This document shows, piece by piece, positions 1 to 9,408 of a DNA stretch of 35,460 nt (within the stretch, counting starts at the first letter, position 1; every line of letters starts with the position of its first letter). Source of the stretch: Sphingobacteriia bacterium (GTDB taxonomy: Bacteria > Bacteroidota > Bacteroidia > Bacteroidales > UBA7960); the NCBI GenBank assembly GCA_011390575.1, contig JAABSE010000037.1:1-35460 (forward strand), given 5' to 3'. The notes below the pieces were generated by a model that worked only from the letters and a program-made list of their open reading frames with translations, was not told the origin of the DNA and did no database searches. Position numbers and translations under genes: made by a program.

Positions 1-3000
1 CCGTCGAGGGAAACAGAGAATTCGGTTTCTTCTGCAATATGGGTGCTGTACACTACCCTGCCCTGCAAATCGGTAATGGTGATTTGGTTGACGGGCTGAT
101 CGGAAGTGAAATACACTGTTTCGCTGGCCGGGTTGGGGAAGAGGGTTACTTCAAACAAATCCACATGATCAACGAATGGGGTAATATCAAATACCGCGGT
201 AAGGGTAACGTCGCCCGCAGGCATGGTATATACAAAAGCAGCCTGTGTGCTGACCACTTCAGCGTCTTCATCAATCCAGTTTACAAAAGCGTAGTTTTCA
301 TTGGGAATGGCAGAAACAACTGCTGTTTCACCAACTTCATACTCCCCTTCTCCTACTACCATTCCTCCTTCGGCAGGACTTGCCTCAAGGGTAAGGATAT
401 AAGTAGTGGGCGCAACCCATATATCTTCGATATAAACGTCCTGTTCCACTTCATTCGTGCCACAGGCGTAATATCCGGTCATGAGTACGCTGAAGGTCTG
501 AGGCTCAGGGTTCTGGTAAGTATGCGTTACCACTGCACCACCTCCGGTGTTTCCGTCACCAAAATCCCATTCATATCCTGCCGCATCGCCGGTAGCAGTG
601 AAAGTGACGGTTGTACCCTCGATAGTATAGGTAAAGTCGTCTGCCATTTCACATTCCAGGGTGACTTCCAGATCGTAGGTTACATCTACACAACCGCTGC
701 CCAGGGTGAGGGTAACCTGGTAAGTGCCAGGTGCATCATATACATGAAATACTTCCTCGCCATCTGCAGTGTTACCATCGCCAAAATCCCATTCAATAAA
801 GGAATAGTTTTCGGCGTTGGCGATAAACTGCACTTCGGTGTCAATAATATTGGCCACAGGATCAGCCGTGGGTTGCGCTTCGGCATCTTCCACGATGGCA
901 ATATCATCAATATAGATGTAATAGCGGCCTGATGTGCCTCCGTCTGTGTGCCAGCCAAAGTAGTAGGTTCCGTCTTCTTCCACGGTAAACTGCTGGGAAA
1001 CCTGCTGGTAAACATCGGTATTAAAGTCTGGCAGATCAATCAGCAAATCATTCATGGCAGCATGATCATTATCGGTACCCATATAAACGGCCAGATTTTC
1101 GGTAGAAAATCGTGAGCGGTAAGCAAAGGAAATCTCGTAACACTTGCTGGCCTGAAGTTCAAAACAACCGGTTATAGCCCAGTCGTCATTGGCATCATTT
1201 CCTCCGGCACCGTCGGTTCTGATGGCAAGGCTGTTTTGTCCGTTGTTGGAAAGGTCTGCCACATCCTGCACCTGCCATTCATTCACCCCGGCCAGGCTTT
1301 GGATGGTCCAGGCATCGGTATCCTGGTAATCTTCAAAGCCCATATAATAATTGGCGTGCAGAAAATCTTCCACTACCAGGGTGTTGTTGGCTGCATTTTG
1401 ATCGTTGGCATTGGCAATAGAGAATTCCAGGTCGTAGTATTCGTCAGGGTTCAGGGAGAAACCATTTTCGAGGGTTACCCACATGGACTCGCCGGCCAGG
1501 AGGGTTTCCGTAAGGGTAAATGAAACGGGGGTGCCCTGATTAATTTCCAGTTCAAGGTTCATTTCAGTGATATCCTCTGAACCTACGTTGCTGATATGCA
1601 CATCAAAAGCTTCCACATTGTCAAGTGAGCAGTTGGCATCCACATTCCGGGGCGCTATAAAGTTGACGATAGCCAGGTCTTCATCAAAAACCTGGGAGAT
1701 CGAAACATCGTCGATATGCATTCCAAACTGGTCGGCAGCTCCGTAGGCATTCCATCCCAGGTAATATTCACCGGTATTGTCAACCGTAAATGTTGCTTCC
1801 GCTTTCATATAAGCAGAATTGGAAATCTGGCCCAAATCCACCAGGGTAATGTTCATGGAAGAAGAAGCCTGCTCTTGTCCAAGCATTAATTTCAGACTCT
1901 CGGGCCAGTTGGCGGCTCTGTTTTTATAGTAGAAACTCACTGCATAGGTGACTCCTTCTTGCAAATAGAAGCAGGGAGTAAACAACCAGTCATCGCTTGT
2001 GCTGTTGGACTGATTGGAGAAATACGCATAAGAAAAGTCACCGGTGCGGGCATGCTGGGGGTCGTCTACCAGTTCCCATTCAATGTCATCGTTGTTGCCA
2101 TCTTCCACCAGCCATGCCGAGAAATCTTCGTCCTCTTCAAAACTCATGGTATAAGTACCTTCGGTGGCCAAATCAAAGGAAGACAGGCTCAGCTGTACAT
2201 TGTAAAGACCATCGTTGTCGTTGTTTTCATCCCCTTCAAGCACGGTATAAACATCAAGCAGATTAACATCTTGCTGGGTAAGGTCGATGGTACTGTTAAA
2301 AGTGTAGGTCATCACCTGGTTATAGTTCAGCGTGGCGCTAACTGTTTCAGTAACGGGGTCGCCACCATTGAGGCTATAGGCCACCTGGAAATCAGAAACA
2401 GCCTGTGAACCAAAGTTTTTCACTTCCACCACAACCTCCTCTGCATCGGTAAAAGCGCAGGAGTTGCCTGGTGAGAGAAGCCTGGTTATACCGGCATCTG
2501 AGTCATACAGATTTTTGATAGAGATATCTGTCACATGCAAAATATATTGCTGGGGATTGCTGACGGTGCCAGAGGTGGCATACAGCGCAAGGATAATATC
2601 CTGTCCATCGTACTGGGGTATTTCGAAAATAAAATTCTGCAGATTCATGGTAAGGCCATCCTGCTGTGAAATAGCGGCTGCCTCTTCCCATGTGGCACCA
2701 CAATCAGCAGAAACCATAAGGGCCAATCTGTCGTCTGAGCCCATTTGCTCTCCTCCTTCGAGGTATTGTGCGGCAGCTTTCAATTCAACAACCAGATTTT
2801 CAGTGGCAGCAAATTTGGGGCTCACCATCCAGTCTTCGGTACCCAGCCCGGTATAGTAAACGCTGGCCGTTTGTACTCCCCCCAGGTTGTCTCCCTGCCA
2901 GTCTACATCCATGGCTACCCTGGGGTAACCTATGCCACGGGCTTCATACCAGCCGGGGTAAACATCGCCAAGATTGCTGGAATAAAATCCCATAAAGTTC

Positions 3001-3977
3001 ATAAAAGGAAGCGGCAATGAAAGAGGTTCGGGATGAAAACGTTCAATAGTGGCCAGCTCATCGTTATACGCGTAGCCATCTTCTGTGAGTTCTGTCGTTA
3101 CCGAAAAAGTGTAATCGCCAAAAGGCAGATTCTGCAAATTTCCTACATGCATTTCTGCTTCTTCTCCGGGTTGCAGGGTACCTCCGAAAACCGCAAAAAG
3201 GTTTTCATTCACCGGTCCTCTTACACGTACCTTCACAGGTACGGCCGAAATGGGCTCGAGTCCATCGTTGCGAATCTCAACCGAAACGGGCGTTTGCTCG
3301 CCAAAACACTGCCTGGAGGTTGGAGAAACCAGGCTCATGGGCCTGGCATCGCGCGGCATGGCATTCTTTATTTCTATATCATCAATATGGAAGGCAGCAA
3401 TGCTGTTGGCTTCCTGTCCGTTGGTAGCATAAAAAGCAAGATGCACCAGCTGGCCGGCAAATTCGCTCAAATCAAACTGATACATTTCCAGATGACGCGA
3501 GGGTTGATTTTCCAGCTTGAAGGAATGCACCACATGCTCAAAATCAAACTGAGTGGTATTGGTAGATACCATGATCGTAACACTATCGTTATGGGCAAAA
3601 TTTCCCTGTACAGGATCATCCCAGAAACGGGTTAGTGCAGCTTTGAAAGATACTTTCGTATTCTCAGTAGCCAAAAACTGGGGACTGAGAATCCAATCAT
3701 CCTTCAGGCCCATGGTACTGAAGATGATAGAGGCAGTGTTGGAGCTATACAAAACATCGCCCTTAAACCATCCGCCACCCCCGTACTGAGGCTGCTGAAA
3801 ACCTGTGGCTTCCTGCCAGCCGGGATAAAGGTCAGTCAGGTTAGTTCCGTCAAACAATTCAAAATCTACTATCTGCGGCAGCTCCTGCAGACTTCCATCC
3901 TTCACTTGTGTTTGCGCATGAGCATAACCCCCTGCAAACAACATCAATAAAACAATCCATGTAAATGCTTTTTTCAT
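1..3977 (-). CDS. Large multidomain T9SS-secreted protein, C-terminus cut by window edge
   Basis: Open on the minus strand from ATG at 3977 to the left edge, giving at least 1,325 residues with no stop. The N-terminus MKKAFTWIVLLMLFAGGYAHA is a clear Sec signal peptide. Four jellyroll-like domains of the choice-of-anchor J/cleaved-adhesin type follow at about residues 35-205, 320-490, 610-765 and 875-1030. They are recognised by repeated F-x-E/D-G-W-W patterns, 'DDW-(I/M/L)-x(2)P-x-F' and 'HIDDI' motifs. CARDB-like spacers separate them. Two PKD domains with the WDFGDGNT motif lie at about 1045-1110 and 1112-1165, then an InlB B-repeat-like domain (about 1190-1265). The last visible part, with VTLFPNPASETVYF and ITDLQGRVVY, is the start of a type A T9SS C-terminal sorting domain. 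The protein is therefore expected to be exported by T9SS and anchored at the surface or released. Ligand or enzymatic activity is not evident; adhesion is a guess. It is transcribed divergently from tamB. Confidence 0.93.
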   Translation of the reverse strand, partial: MKKAFTWIVLLMLFAGGYAHAQTQVKDGSLQELPQIVDFELFDGTNLTDLYPGWQEATGFQQPQYGGGGWFKGDVLYSSNTASIIFSTMGLKDDWILSPQFLATENTKVSFKAALTRFWDDPVQGNFAHNDSVTIMVSTNTTQFDFEHVVHSFKLENQPSRHLEMYQFDLSEFAGQLVHLAFYATNGQEANSIAAFHIDDIEIKNAMPRDARPMSLVSPTSRQCFGEQTPVSVEIRNDGLEPISAVPVKVRVRGPVNENLFAVFGGTLQPGEEAEMHVGNLQNLPFGDYTFSVTTELTEDGYAYNDELATIERFHPEPLSLPLPFMNFMGFYSSNLGDVYPGWYEARGIGYPRVAMDVDWQGDNLGGVQTASVYYTGLGTEDWMVSPKFAATENLVVELKAAAQYLEGGEQMGSDDRLALMVSADCGATWEEAAAISQQDGLTMNLQNFIFEIPQYDGQDIILALYATSGTVSNPQQYILHVTDISIKNLYDSDAGITRLLSPGNSCAFTDAEEVVVEVKNFGSQAVSDFQVAYSLNGGDPVTETVSATLNYNQVMTYTFNSTIDLTQQDVNLLDVYTVLEGDENNDNDGLYNVQLSLSSFDLATEGTYTMSFEEDEDFSAWLVEDGNNDDIEWELVDDPQHARTGDFSYAYFSNQSNSTSDDWLFTPCFYLQEGVTYAVSFYYKNRAANWPESLKLMLGQEQASSSMNITLVDLGQISNSAYMKAEATFTVDNTGEYYLGWNAYGAADQFGMHIDDVSISQVFDEDLAIVNFIAPRNVDANCSLDNVEAFDVHISNVGSEDITEMNLELEINQGTPVSFTLTETLLAGESMWVTLENGFSLNPDEYYDLEFSIANANDQNAANNTLVVEDFLHANYYMGFEDYQDTDAWTIQSLAGVNEWQVQDVADLSNNGQNSLAIRTDGAGGNDANDDWAITGCFELQASKCYEISFAYRSRFSTENLAVYMGTDNDHAAMNDLLIDLPDFNTDVYQQVSQQFTVEEDGTYYFGWHTDGGTSGRYYIYIDDIAIVEDAEAQPTADPVANIIDTEVQFIANAENYSFIEWDFGDGNTADGEEVFHVYDAPGTYQVTLTLGSGCVDVTYDLEVTLECEMADDFTYTIEGTTVTFTATGDAAGYEWDFGDGNTGGGAVVTHTYQNPEPQTFSVLMTGYYACGTNEVEQDVYIEDIWVAPTTYILTLEASPAEGGMVVGEGEYEVGETAVVSAIPNENYAFVNWIDEDAEVVSTQAAFVYTMPAGDVTLTAVFDITPFVDHVDLFEVTLFPNPASETVYFTSDQPVNQITITDLQGRVVYSTHIAEETEFSVSLD

Positions 3978-4048
3978 ATTTCTTTGGTTTTAAAATTTGG
4001 AATTAAAAGGTGTGATTTTTGTGTTAGTAATTTTTTTTAATTTCTCTA

Positions 4049-4056
4049 CAAATTTA
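4049..4056 (-). promoter_or_regulatory. Candidate -7 box (TAAATTTG) for the T9SS cargo gene
   Basis: On the minus strand this reads TAAATTTG, an exact match to the Bacteroidota primary sigma -7 consensus TAnnTTTG. It lies 72 nt upstream of the ATG at 3977, implying a leader of roughly 65 nt. No convincing -33 TTTG was found at the usual distance. Confidence 0.45.
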
Positions 4057-4103
4057 ACCCAAACTATCGGTTAAAAAAAATGGGTTTGCCCTAATTGGTT
4101 TTA

Positions 4104-4134
4104 GTGACGGGGTGAACTGTAGTCACCCCGTCAC
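4104..4134. repeat. Perfect 12-bp inverted repeat with 7-nt loop
   Basis: GTGACGGGGTGA (4104-4115) and its exact complement TCACCCCGTCAC (4123-4134) flank the loop ACTGTAG. It has no T-run on either side, and it lies between two divergent genes, so it is not a classical terminator. It could be an operator, a leader structure or a dispersed intergenic repeat. Confidence 0.7.
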
Positions 4135-4329
4135 AACTGCGCTGAGCAAAATTTAACTTCGTGCATATAGTCGTTGGGCGGGCTCAGAACCGCCGGACTA
4201 CAACAGCGGGTTTTGCCGGGGCGGGCAAAAAGACTTTCAACGAATCCATCTTCACTATGGGAAACAAAACATGTATATTTACCGTTTATACTTTGAAGAG
4301 CAAAAACCAAAATTATTTAATCACGCTGC

Positions 4330-7300
4330 ATGCAAAAAACAAAAGCCAGATTTCTTTTTCTTAAAGGCCTGAAAGTGGTTGCATGGATTTTTGCTTCCTT
4401 TATAATTCTTTTTCTTGCCATTACGCTTCTGCTTCAGTCTACGTCCGTACAAACCTGGCTGATTCATAAAATAACTTCTCAGGTAAGCGACAGAATTGAA
4501 ACACCTTTTACCATTGATGAAGTGGCCATTCGCTTTCCCAAATCCGTAGGATTAAAAGGCATTTATCTGGAAGACACCCAAGGCGATACGCTATTATATG
4601 CGGGGAGTATTTTTGTGGATGTGGGTATGATGGGCCTTTTCAGGAGCAAGGTAAATGTAAACAGCCTTGAACTGACCCAGGTAGTGGCCAATATGAAACG
4701 GGAAGAACCTGACACGGTATTTAACTTTCAGTTTCTTATCGATGCATTTGCACCTGAAGACACCCTTAATGGTGCCCCCCCGCCGGCTAACGAAGATTCT
4801 CTGCAGGAAGAGCAGGTTGACCAGGAGGGTGGATGGACCGTCGCAGTGAAAAAACTTTACCTGGAAAACATCCGCTTCCGCAACAAAGATCATTTTTCCG
4901 GACTTGATTTGCAGGTGGAACTCGACAATCTGAATGCCGATTTGAGACCGGCAGATTTTATGAACCAAAAGTTCCATGCCGGGGAAATCCGTATCAGCCA
5001 ACCCCATATTGCCATGCAGATGACTCCCCCCTCGGTTCCTTCCGAACCCGATTCAGCTGCCGGAATGCCTGTCTTAGACATTGCAATAAAAGCCTTAATT
5101 CTTGAAAACCCTGATTTTCGGCTTAACAGCTTCGATGGCACTGAGATGCACATCAACAGCGCTTTGCTGGCTTTGCACCCCGAAAAAATCATTCTGCACG
5201 AATACCTCATTGCCATTCAGAAACTGGAAGCAGACCAACTGGTGGCTGACTTCATATTTCCGGACAAAACAAGTGAGAACGAAAACGGCCAGGCTACAAA
5301 CACTGCAAGGGAAGAAGCCCTCCCTCCCTTCCGGTTTGATTTTGCTGAAATCATGGAATGGAACATTGAACTCAACCAACTTGATGTTACCACATCATCC
5401 TTTTCCATGAAACAGGGAGCACCACAGGCAACCCGGCAATTTAATCCTGCGCATATTTCGTTGACAGATATCAACCTTCACTTATCTGATGTAAAAGTCA
5501 CTCCAGACCAGGTGATTCTGGCGATTAGCAATACATCCATGGTTTTCTCTGATGAGTTTCGCATCGCTGATTTTAATATGGAGCTTGACCTGGGTTCGTC
5601 ATCTGAAATCCATCTGCAAAACCTCACCACCAACCTTAGCCATATATCCTTTTCGCTGAGCACTCCGGGCAGCCTGCTTGATTTTTCACAGGAAGATTTG
5701 ACCGGATACAGCTATCAATTGTCCATTCAGGAAACCCATATTCAGCAGGACCTTGCATGGTTTGTCCCGGTTATGAACGAGTATTATTTCAATTGGCCAG
5801 GCAACAAGGGAGTCAGGATGGGAGCCCGTATGGAGGGCAAAATGGCCGATATCCGCATTGATAGTCTCTGGCTTGCCGGCCCCGACTTTTTCGCCACCCA
5901 ACTCAGCGGTCAAATTACAGGTCTGCCCAATACGGACAGCTTGTATGTGGATATTCCTGAACTGAGCTTTTTTGCCGTACCCGGAGAATTCTTTGCCAAC
6001 CTGCCCGATTCGCTTCGCCCGCAGGGATTCGAAATACCGGAATACATCAATTTAAAAGCACAAGCAACCGGCTCCATGGCCGATTTTGATGCCGGCCTTA
6101 ATCTGCTTACTGATTTGGGAAATATTACCCTTTCGGCCCAAATAGATGATGAGCTTGACGGAAAAGAGGTGTTTGAAGCAACATTGTATACTGAGTCCTT
6201 TGACTTTGGAAAACTTCTGCAGCAAACAGAACAATTCCCTAAGCCGGTTGGTTTCAATCTGGAGGTTAACGGAACCGGACTCAAGCCCGAAACCATGACA
6301 CTCGATGCAACAGCAGAAATTGACAGCTTGGTATATAATGAGCATTCTTACGACAAAATAGTTCTCAATGCTGCACTTATGGATTCAGTAGCATCATTGC
6401 AAAGCGCCTATAAAGATTCCATATTATCCTATGATTTAGATGCATCTTATGGAATTTATCAGCAAAATCCGGAAGTAATAACGAACCTGGAAGTAGAATA
6501 CGCCAATCTGCAGGCACTCGGACTGGCAGACGAAAACCTGCTGGTAAAAACTGATTTGAAAACCGACCTGGTTTTTGAAAAGGAGAATTTTTTTAATGGA
6601 ACCATCCAGATAAACAATACCTCGTTTGCAACGGAAGGAAATATTTATGCCGTACCTGAAATTTTTGTGGAGGCATTAACAACACAATCCAATTACGAAA
6701 TCGCCCTCCGTTCTCAATTTGCCGATTTTGATTACCGGGGCAATTTCAGCCCATTAAAACTGGGAACAGTTTTAAATGAGCACTTCGAACAATATTACAC
6801 CACAACTGAAGAACCAGACACGCTATCTCCCGATACTGAGCAGTTCTTTAACGTCAGTATACGTGTGATGCCCAACGAGCTTATAACAGAGGTTCTTCTC
6901 AGAAGTCTTGGTGAGACGGACACCCTGGATGTTATGTTTTCTTATGACAGCTCTTTGGAAACACTTTACCTGGAGGCCAGCTGGCCCGAAGCCCGGTTTG
7001 CAGACACGGAGCTGGACTCATTAAATATTACGGCCGAGAGCGTTCGTGGTGAACTGGATTTCGAAGTACTGCTTAACCGGATATCAAGAGGAAATATTAC
7101 ACTCAATCAATTTAATACCCACGGAAACATTTCGGAGCAAATCCTTGATTTTGGTATGGGTTTCCTTGACAGAGAGAACAATCCTTTGTATAATATAACG
7201 GCTGAACTGGAAGCTGCAGATAGCTTATACAAATTACAGATAAATCCTGACAGCCTGCTGATAAATGGAGAAGCATGGAATATTCCGGCTGGCAACCAAA

Positions 7301-9402
7301 TAAGCTTTGGGGGAGAACACATTCACATTCAAAATTTTATACTGGAAAGTAAAGGCAGGCAGATATCACTGGCCACCAGGGAACATGAGGAAGGTTATCC
7401 CATCATTGATGTGCAGTTTGAGCAAATTGATTTGGGACGCCTCACCAAAATCCCCGGAAAGGAATTTCCCACGCTGGGTGGTCTTTTCCAGGGGGATGTC
7501 AGCCTGATAAATATTTTTGAAGATCCTGCATTTATAGCAGATTTAACCATTGACAACTTTGCCTTTGAGGGAGACACCATTGGCAATCTGGTAGTTAAAG
7601 CAGAAAACCCACAAGGTGACATTTATGAGCTTTTTGCGTCTGTTCAAAGCCAGGTAACCGATATGGAAATCAACGGGAACTATCGCACCGGTGAGGATCC
7701 GGGGATCTCAATAGATGCAGATTTGGCTCGCCTGGATTTAGCTTCTTTTGAAAGCTTCACCTTTGGCAATCTCACCCAGCTTGAAGGGTTTTTGTCCGGA
7801 AACATAAAGATTTCAGGCACCACAGAAGAACCGCTTGTCAACGGTGAGCTCGTCATTAATGAAACATCATTCACAGTACCTGCGCTCAGTGCCGGCTATT
7901 CTCTCAAAAACGAAAAAATTCTCTTTGACAACCAAAATATTCGTTTACAGAATATAACGCTGCAGGATTCCGAAGGACAAAAAGCGAACCTCAATGGAAA
8001 TATTGATATCAGTGATTTGAACCTGCTGGCTTTTGACCTGACCATCAAAGCAAATAATTTCCTGCTTATGAATGTCCCTCCTGATCAGAACGACTTGTAC
8101 AACGGCAGGTTACTGATGGATAGCGATTTACGTCTGAAAGGAAGTCAAAACAGTCCTGTTATTGAAGGAAGTATCAAGCTCAATGAAGGCTCCAACTTTG
8201 CTTTTACCCTCCCTCAATCAGACCCGGAAGCCATTGGCGACGAAGGTGTTGTTGAATTTATTGAATTTGGTGATACTTTGTTTTATCAGATGGCGATGCA
8301 GAGCGCAGAATCAGGCACTGTTACATCATCATTTGATCAGTTGGAAGCAAGTATAAACATTGATGTGGATCCCAAAACAGATATAAAAATCATCATTGAT
8401 GAGTATGCAGGAGATTTTCTTCAGGTAAGAGGAGGAGCTCAGTTAAGCTTTGGAATGGATCCGGGAGGAAGAATTTCTCTTTCAGGAAGGTATGAAATGG
8501 TTGGGGGTGAATATTTACTTACCTTTTATGATGTTATAAGACGTAATTTCATCATTCAATCGGGCAGCAACATTGTATGGTCGGGAGATATGATGCAGGC
8601 AGACATTGACATTACAGCCATCTACACGGTGCGCACCAATGCCATGAACCTGATGGCAGGGCAGATGAGTCAGGATCAGGATCAGAGTGAAGCCATGCGA
8701 CAACAATTCCCCTTTCTTGTATATCTGAAAATGCGTGGGAACCTGGAGAAACCTGAAATCAGTTTTGAACTGGACTTACCCAATGAGCATCAAAATGCAC
8801 TGGATGGCACTATAAAGGGCCGTCTCAATCAAATCAACCAGAATGAATCTGAATTGAACAAACAGGTATTTGCCCTATTAATTCTGGGCAACTTTATCCA
8901 GGAAAATCCATTTGCTTCTGCAGGAGGGGGCAATTTCAGCTCCACAGCACGTTCCTCTGCCAGCCAGATACTTACCCAACAGCTCAATAAACTTTCCGAC
9001 AGATACATTAAGGGGGTAGATATAAACTTCGAGGTAGAATCCTTTGTAGATTACGAAGATGGGCAGGAAGCCGGCCGCACACAGCTTCAAATGGAGGTAT
9101 CGCGTAGATTTCTGGATGAACGAATAAGAGTTACAGTGGGCGGAAACATTGAACTGGAAGATGAATCCCACCAGGAAAGAAGTGCTTCGGATATTGCCGG
9201 TGATGTTTCCATTGAATACCTGATCACTCCGGAAGGAAACCTGAGACTAAAAGGCTTCAGAACCAAAACCTATGGCGATATCTTTGATGGGGAAATTGTT
9301 GAAACAGGCATCTCGGTTATTTTTTCCAGAAGCTATAACCATTTCAGAAATCTATTTAAGAAAGAAGAAGAAACAACCATTGAGGAAGAACAAGACAACT
9401 GA
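4330..9402 (+). CDS. tamB: TamB-family translocation/assembly protein (DUF490), 1690 aa
   Basis: Envelope protein of the TamB/AsmA-like group. These proteins are anchored in the inner membrane, span the periplasm as a long beta groove and work with a TamA-type barrel in outer-membrane protein insertion or lipid transport. Here an N-terminal membrane segment (about residues 12-38) is followed by an AsmA-like start, some 1,100 residues of beta-rich repeats, and a C-terminal TamB domain (about 1200-1690) ending in the usual beta-strand and charged tail. Length is typical for Bacteroidota TamB. The ATG at 4330 is followed by basic residues and the membrane segment, which fits the start. The downstream tamL starts only 6 nt after the stop, so the two are co-transcribed. 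Assignment to the family is secure; which cargo or lipid it handles is not known. Confidence 0.92.
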   Translation: MQKTKARFLFLKGLKVVAWIFASFIILFLAITLLLQSTSVQTWLIHKITSQVSDRIETPFTIDEVAIRFPKSVGLKGIYLEDTQGDTLLYAGSIFVDVGMMGLFRSKVNVNSLELTQVVANMKREEPDTVFNFQFLIDAFAPEDTLNGAPPPANEDSLQEEQVDQEGGWTVAVKKLYLENIRFRNKDHFSGLDLQVELDNLNADLRPADFMNQKFHAGEIRISQPHIAMQMTPPSVPSEPDSAAGMPVLDIAIKALILENPDFRLNSFDGTEMHINSALLALHPEKIILHEYLIAIQKLEADQLVADFIFPDKTSENENGQATNTAREEALPPFRFDFAEIMEWNIELNQLDVTTSSFSMKQGAPQATRQFNPAHISLTDINLHLSDVKVTPDQVILAISNTSMVFSDEFRIADFNMELDLGSSSEIHLQNLTTNLSHISFSLSTPGSLLDFSQEDLTGYSYQLSIQETHIQQDLAWFVPVMNEYYFNWPGNKGVRMGARMEGKMADIRIDSLWLAGPDFFATQLSGQITGLPNTDSLYVDIPELSFFAVPGEFFANLPDSLRPQGFEIPEYINLKAQATGSMADFDAGLNLLTDLGNITLSAQIDDELDGKEVFEATLYTESFDFGKLLQQTEQFPKPVGFNLEVNGTGLKPETMTLDATAEIDSLVYNEHSYDKIVLNAALMDSVASLQSAYKDSILSYDLDASYGIYQQNPEVITNLEVEYANLQALGLADENLLVKTDLKTDLVFEKENFFNGTIQINNTSFATEGNIYAVPEIFVEALTTQSNYEIALRSQFADFDYRGNFSPLKLGTVLNEHFEQYYTTTEEPDTLSPDTEQFFNVSIRVMPNELITEVLLRSLGETDTLDVMFSYDSSLETLYLEASWPEARFADTELDSLNITAESVRGELDFEVLLNRISRGNITLNQFNTHGNISEQILDFGMGFLDRENNPLYNITAELEAADSLYKLQINPDSLLINGEAWNIPAGNQISFGGEHIHIQNFILESKGRQISLATREHEEGYPIIDVQFEQIDLGRLTKIPGKEFPTLGGLFQGDVSLINIFEDPAFIADLTIDNFAFEGDTIGNLVVKAENPQGDIYELFASVQSQVTDMEINGNYRTGEDPGISIDADLARLDLASFESFTFGNLTQLEGFLSGNIKISGTTEEPLVNGELVINETSFTVPALSAGYSLKNEKILFDNQNIRLQNITLQDSEGQKANLNGNIDISDLNLLAFDLTIKANNFLLMNVPPDQNDLYNGRLLMDSDLRLKGSQNSPVIEGSIKLNEGSNFAFTLPQSDPEAIGDEGVVEFIEFGDTLFYQMAMQSAESGTVTSSFDQLEASINIDVDPKTDIKIIIDEYAGDFLQVRGGAQLSFGMDPGGRISLSGRYEMVGGEYLLTFYDVIRRNFIIQSGSNIVWSGDMMQADIDITAIYTVRTNAMNLMAGQMSQDQDQSEAMRQQFPFLVYLKMRGNLEKPEISFELDLPNEHQNALDGTIKGRLNQINQNESELNKQVFALLILGNFIQENPFASAGGGNFSSTARSSASQILTQQLNKLSDRYIKGVDINFEVESFVDYEDGQEAGRTQLQMEVSRRFLDERIRVTVGGNIELEDESHQERSASDIAGDVSIEYLITPEGNLRLKGFRTKTYGDIFDGEIVETGISVIFSRSYNHFRNLFKKEEETTIEEEQDN

Positions 9403-9408
9403 TAACTT

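Larger units (their letters stand above)
3978..4329. other. Divergent intergenic region with GC-rich hairpins between T9SS cargo gene and tamB
   Basis: 352 nt without a gene. The half nearest the T9SS gene is AT-rich and holds its candidate -7 box. The middle (about 4104-4230) is a GC-rich island with a perfect 12-bp hairpin (4104-4134), a 5-bp GGCGG/CCGCC pairing (4077-4094 region of the second hairpin starts near 4177 and closes near 4194) and a 7-bp TTTTGCC/GGCAAAA hairpin (4211-4230). Before tamB there is only an imperfect -7-like TACTTTG at 4289-4295, one base shorter than consensus. A small open frame at 4161-4364 overlaps the tamB start and is not judged real. Confidence 0.5.

Noticed and set aside
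39-932. 297-residue open frame on the plus strand inside the T9SS cargo gene
   Set aside because: It is antisense to a well-supported multidomain protein, has no family features and begins inside it; other plus-strand frames within 1-3977 are rejected for the same reason.
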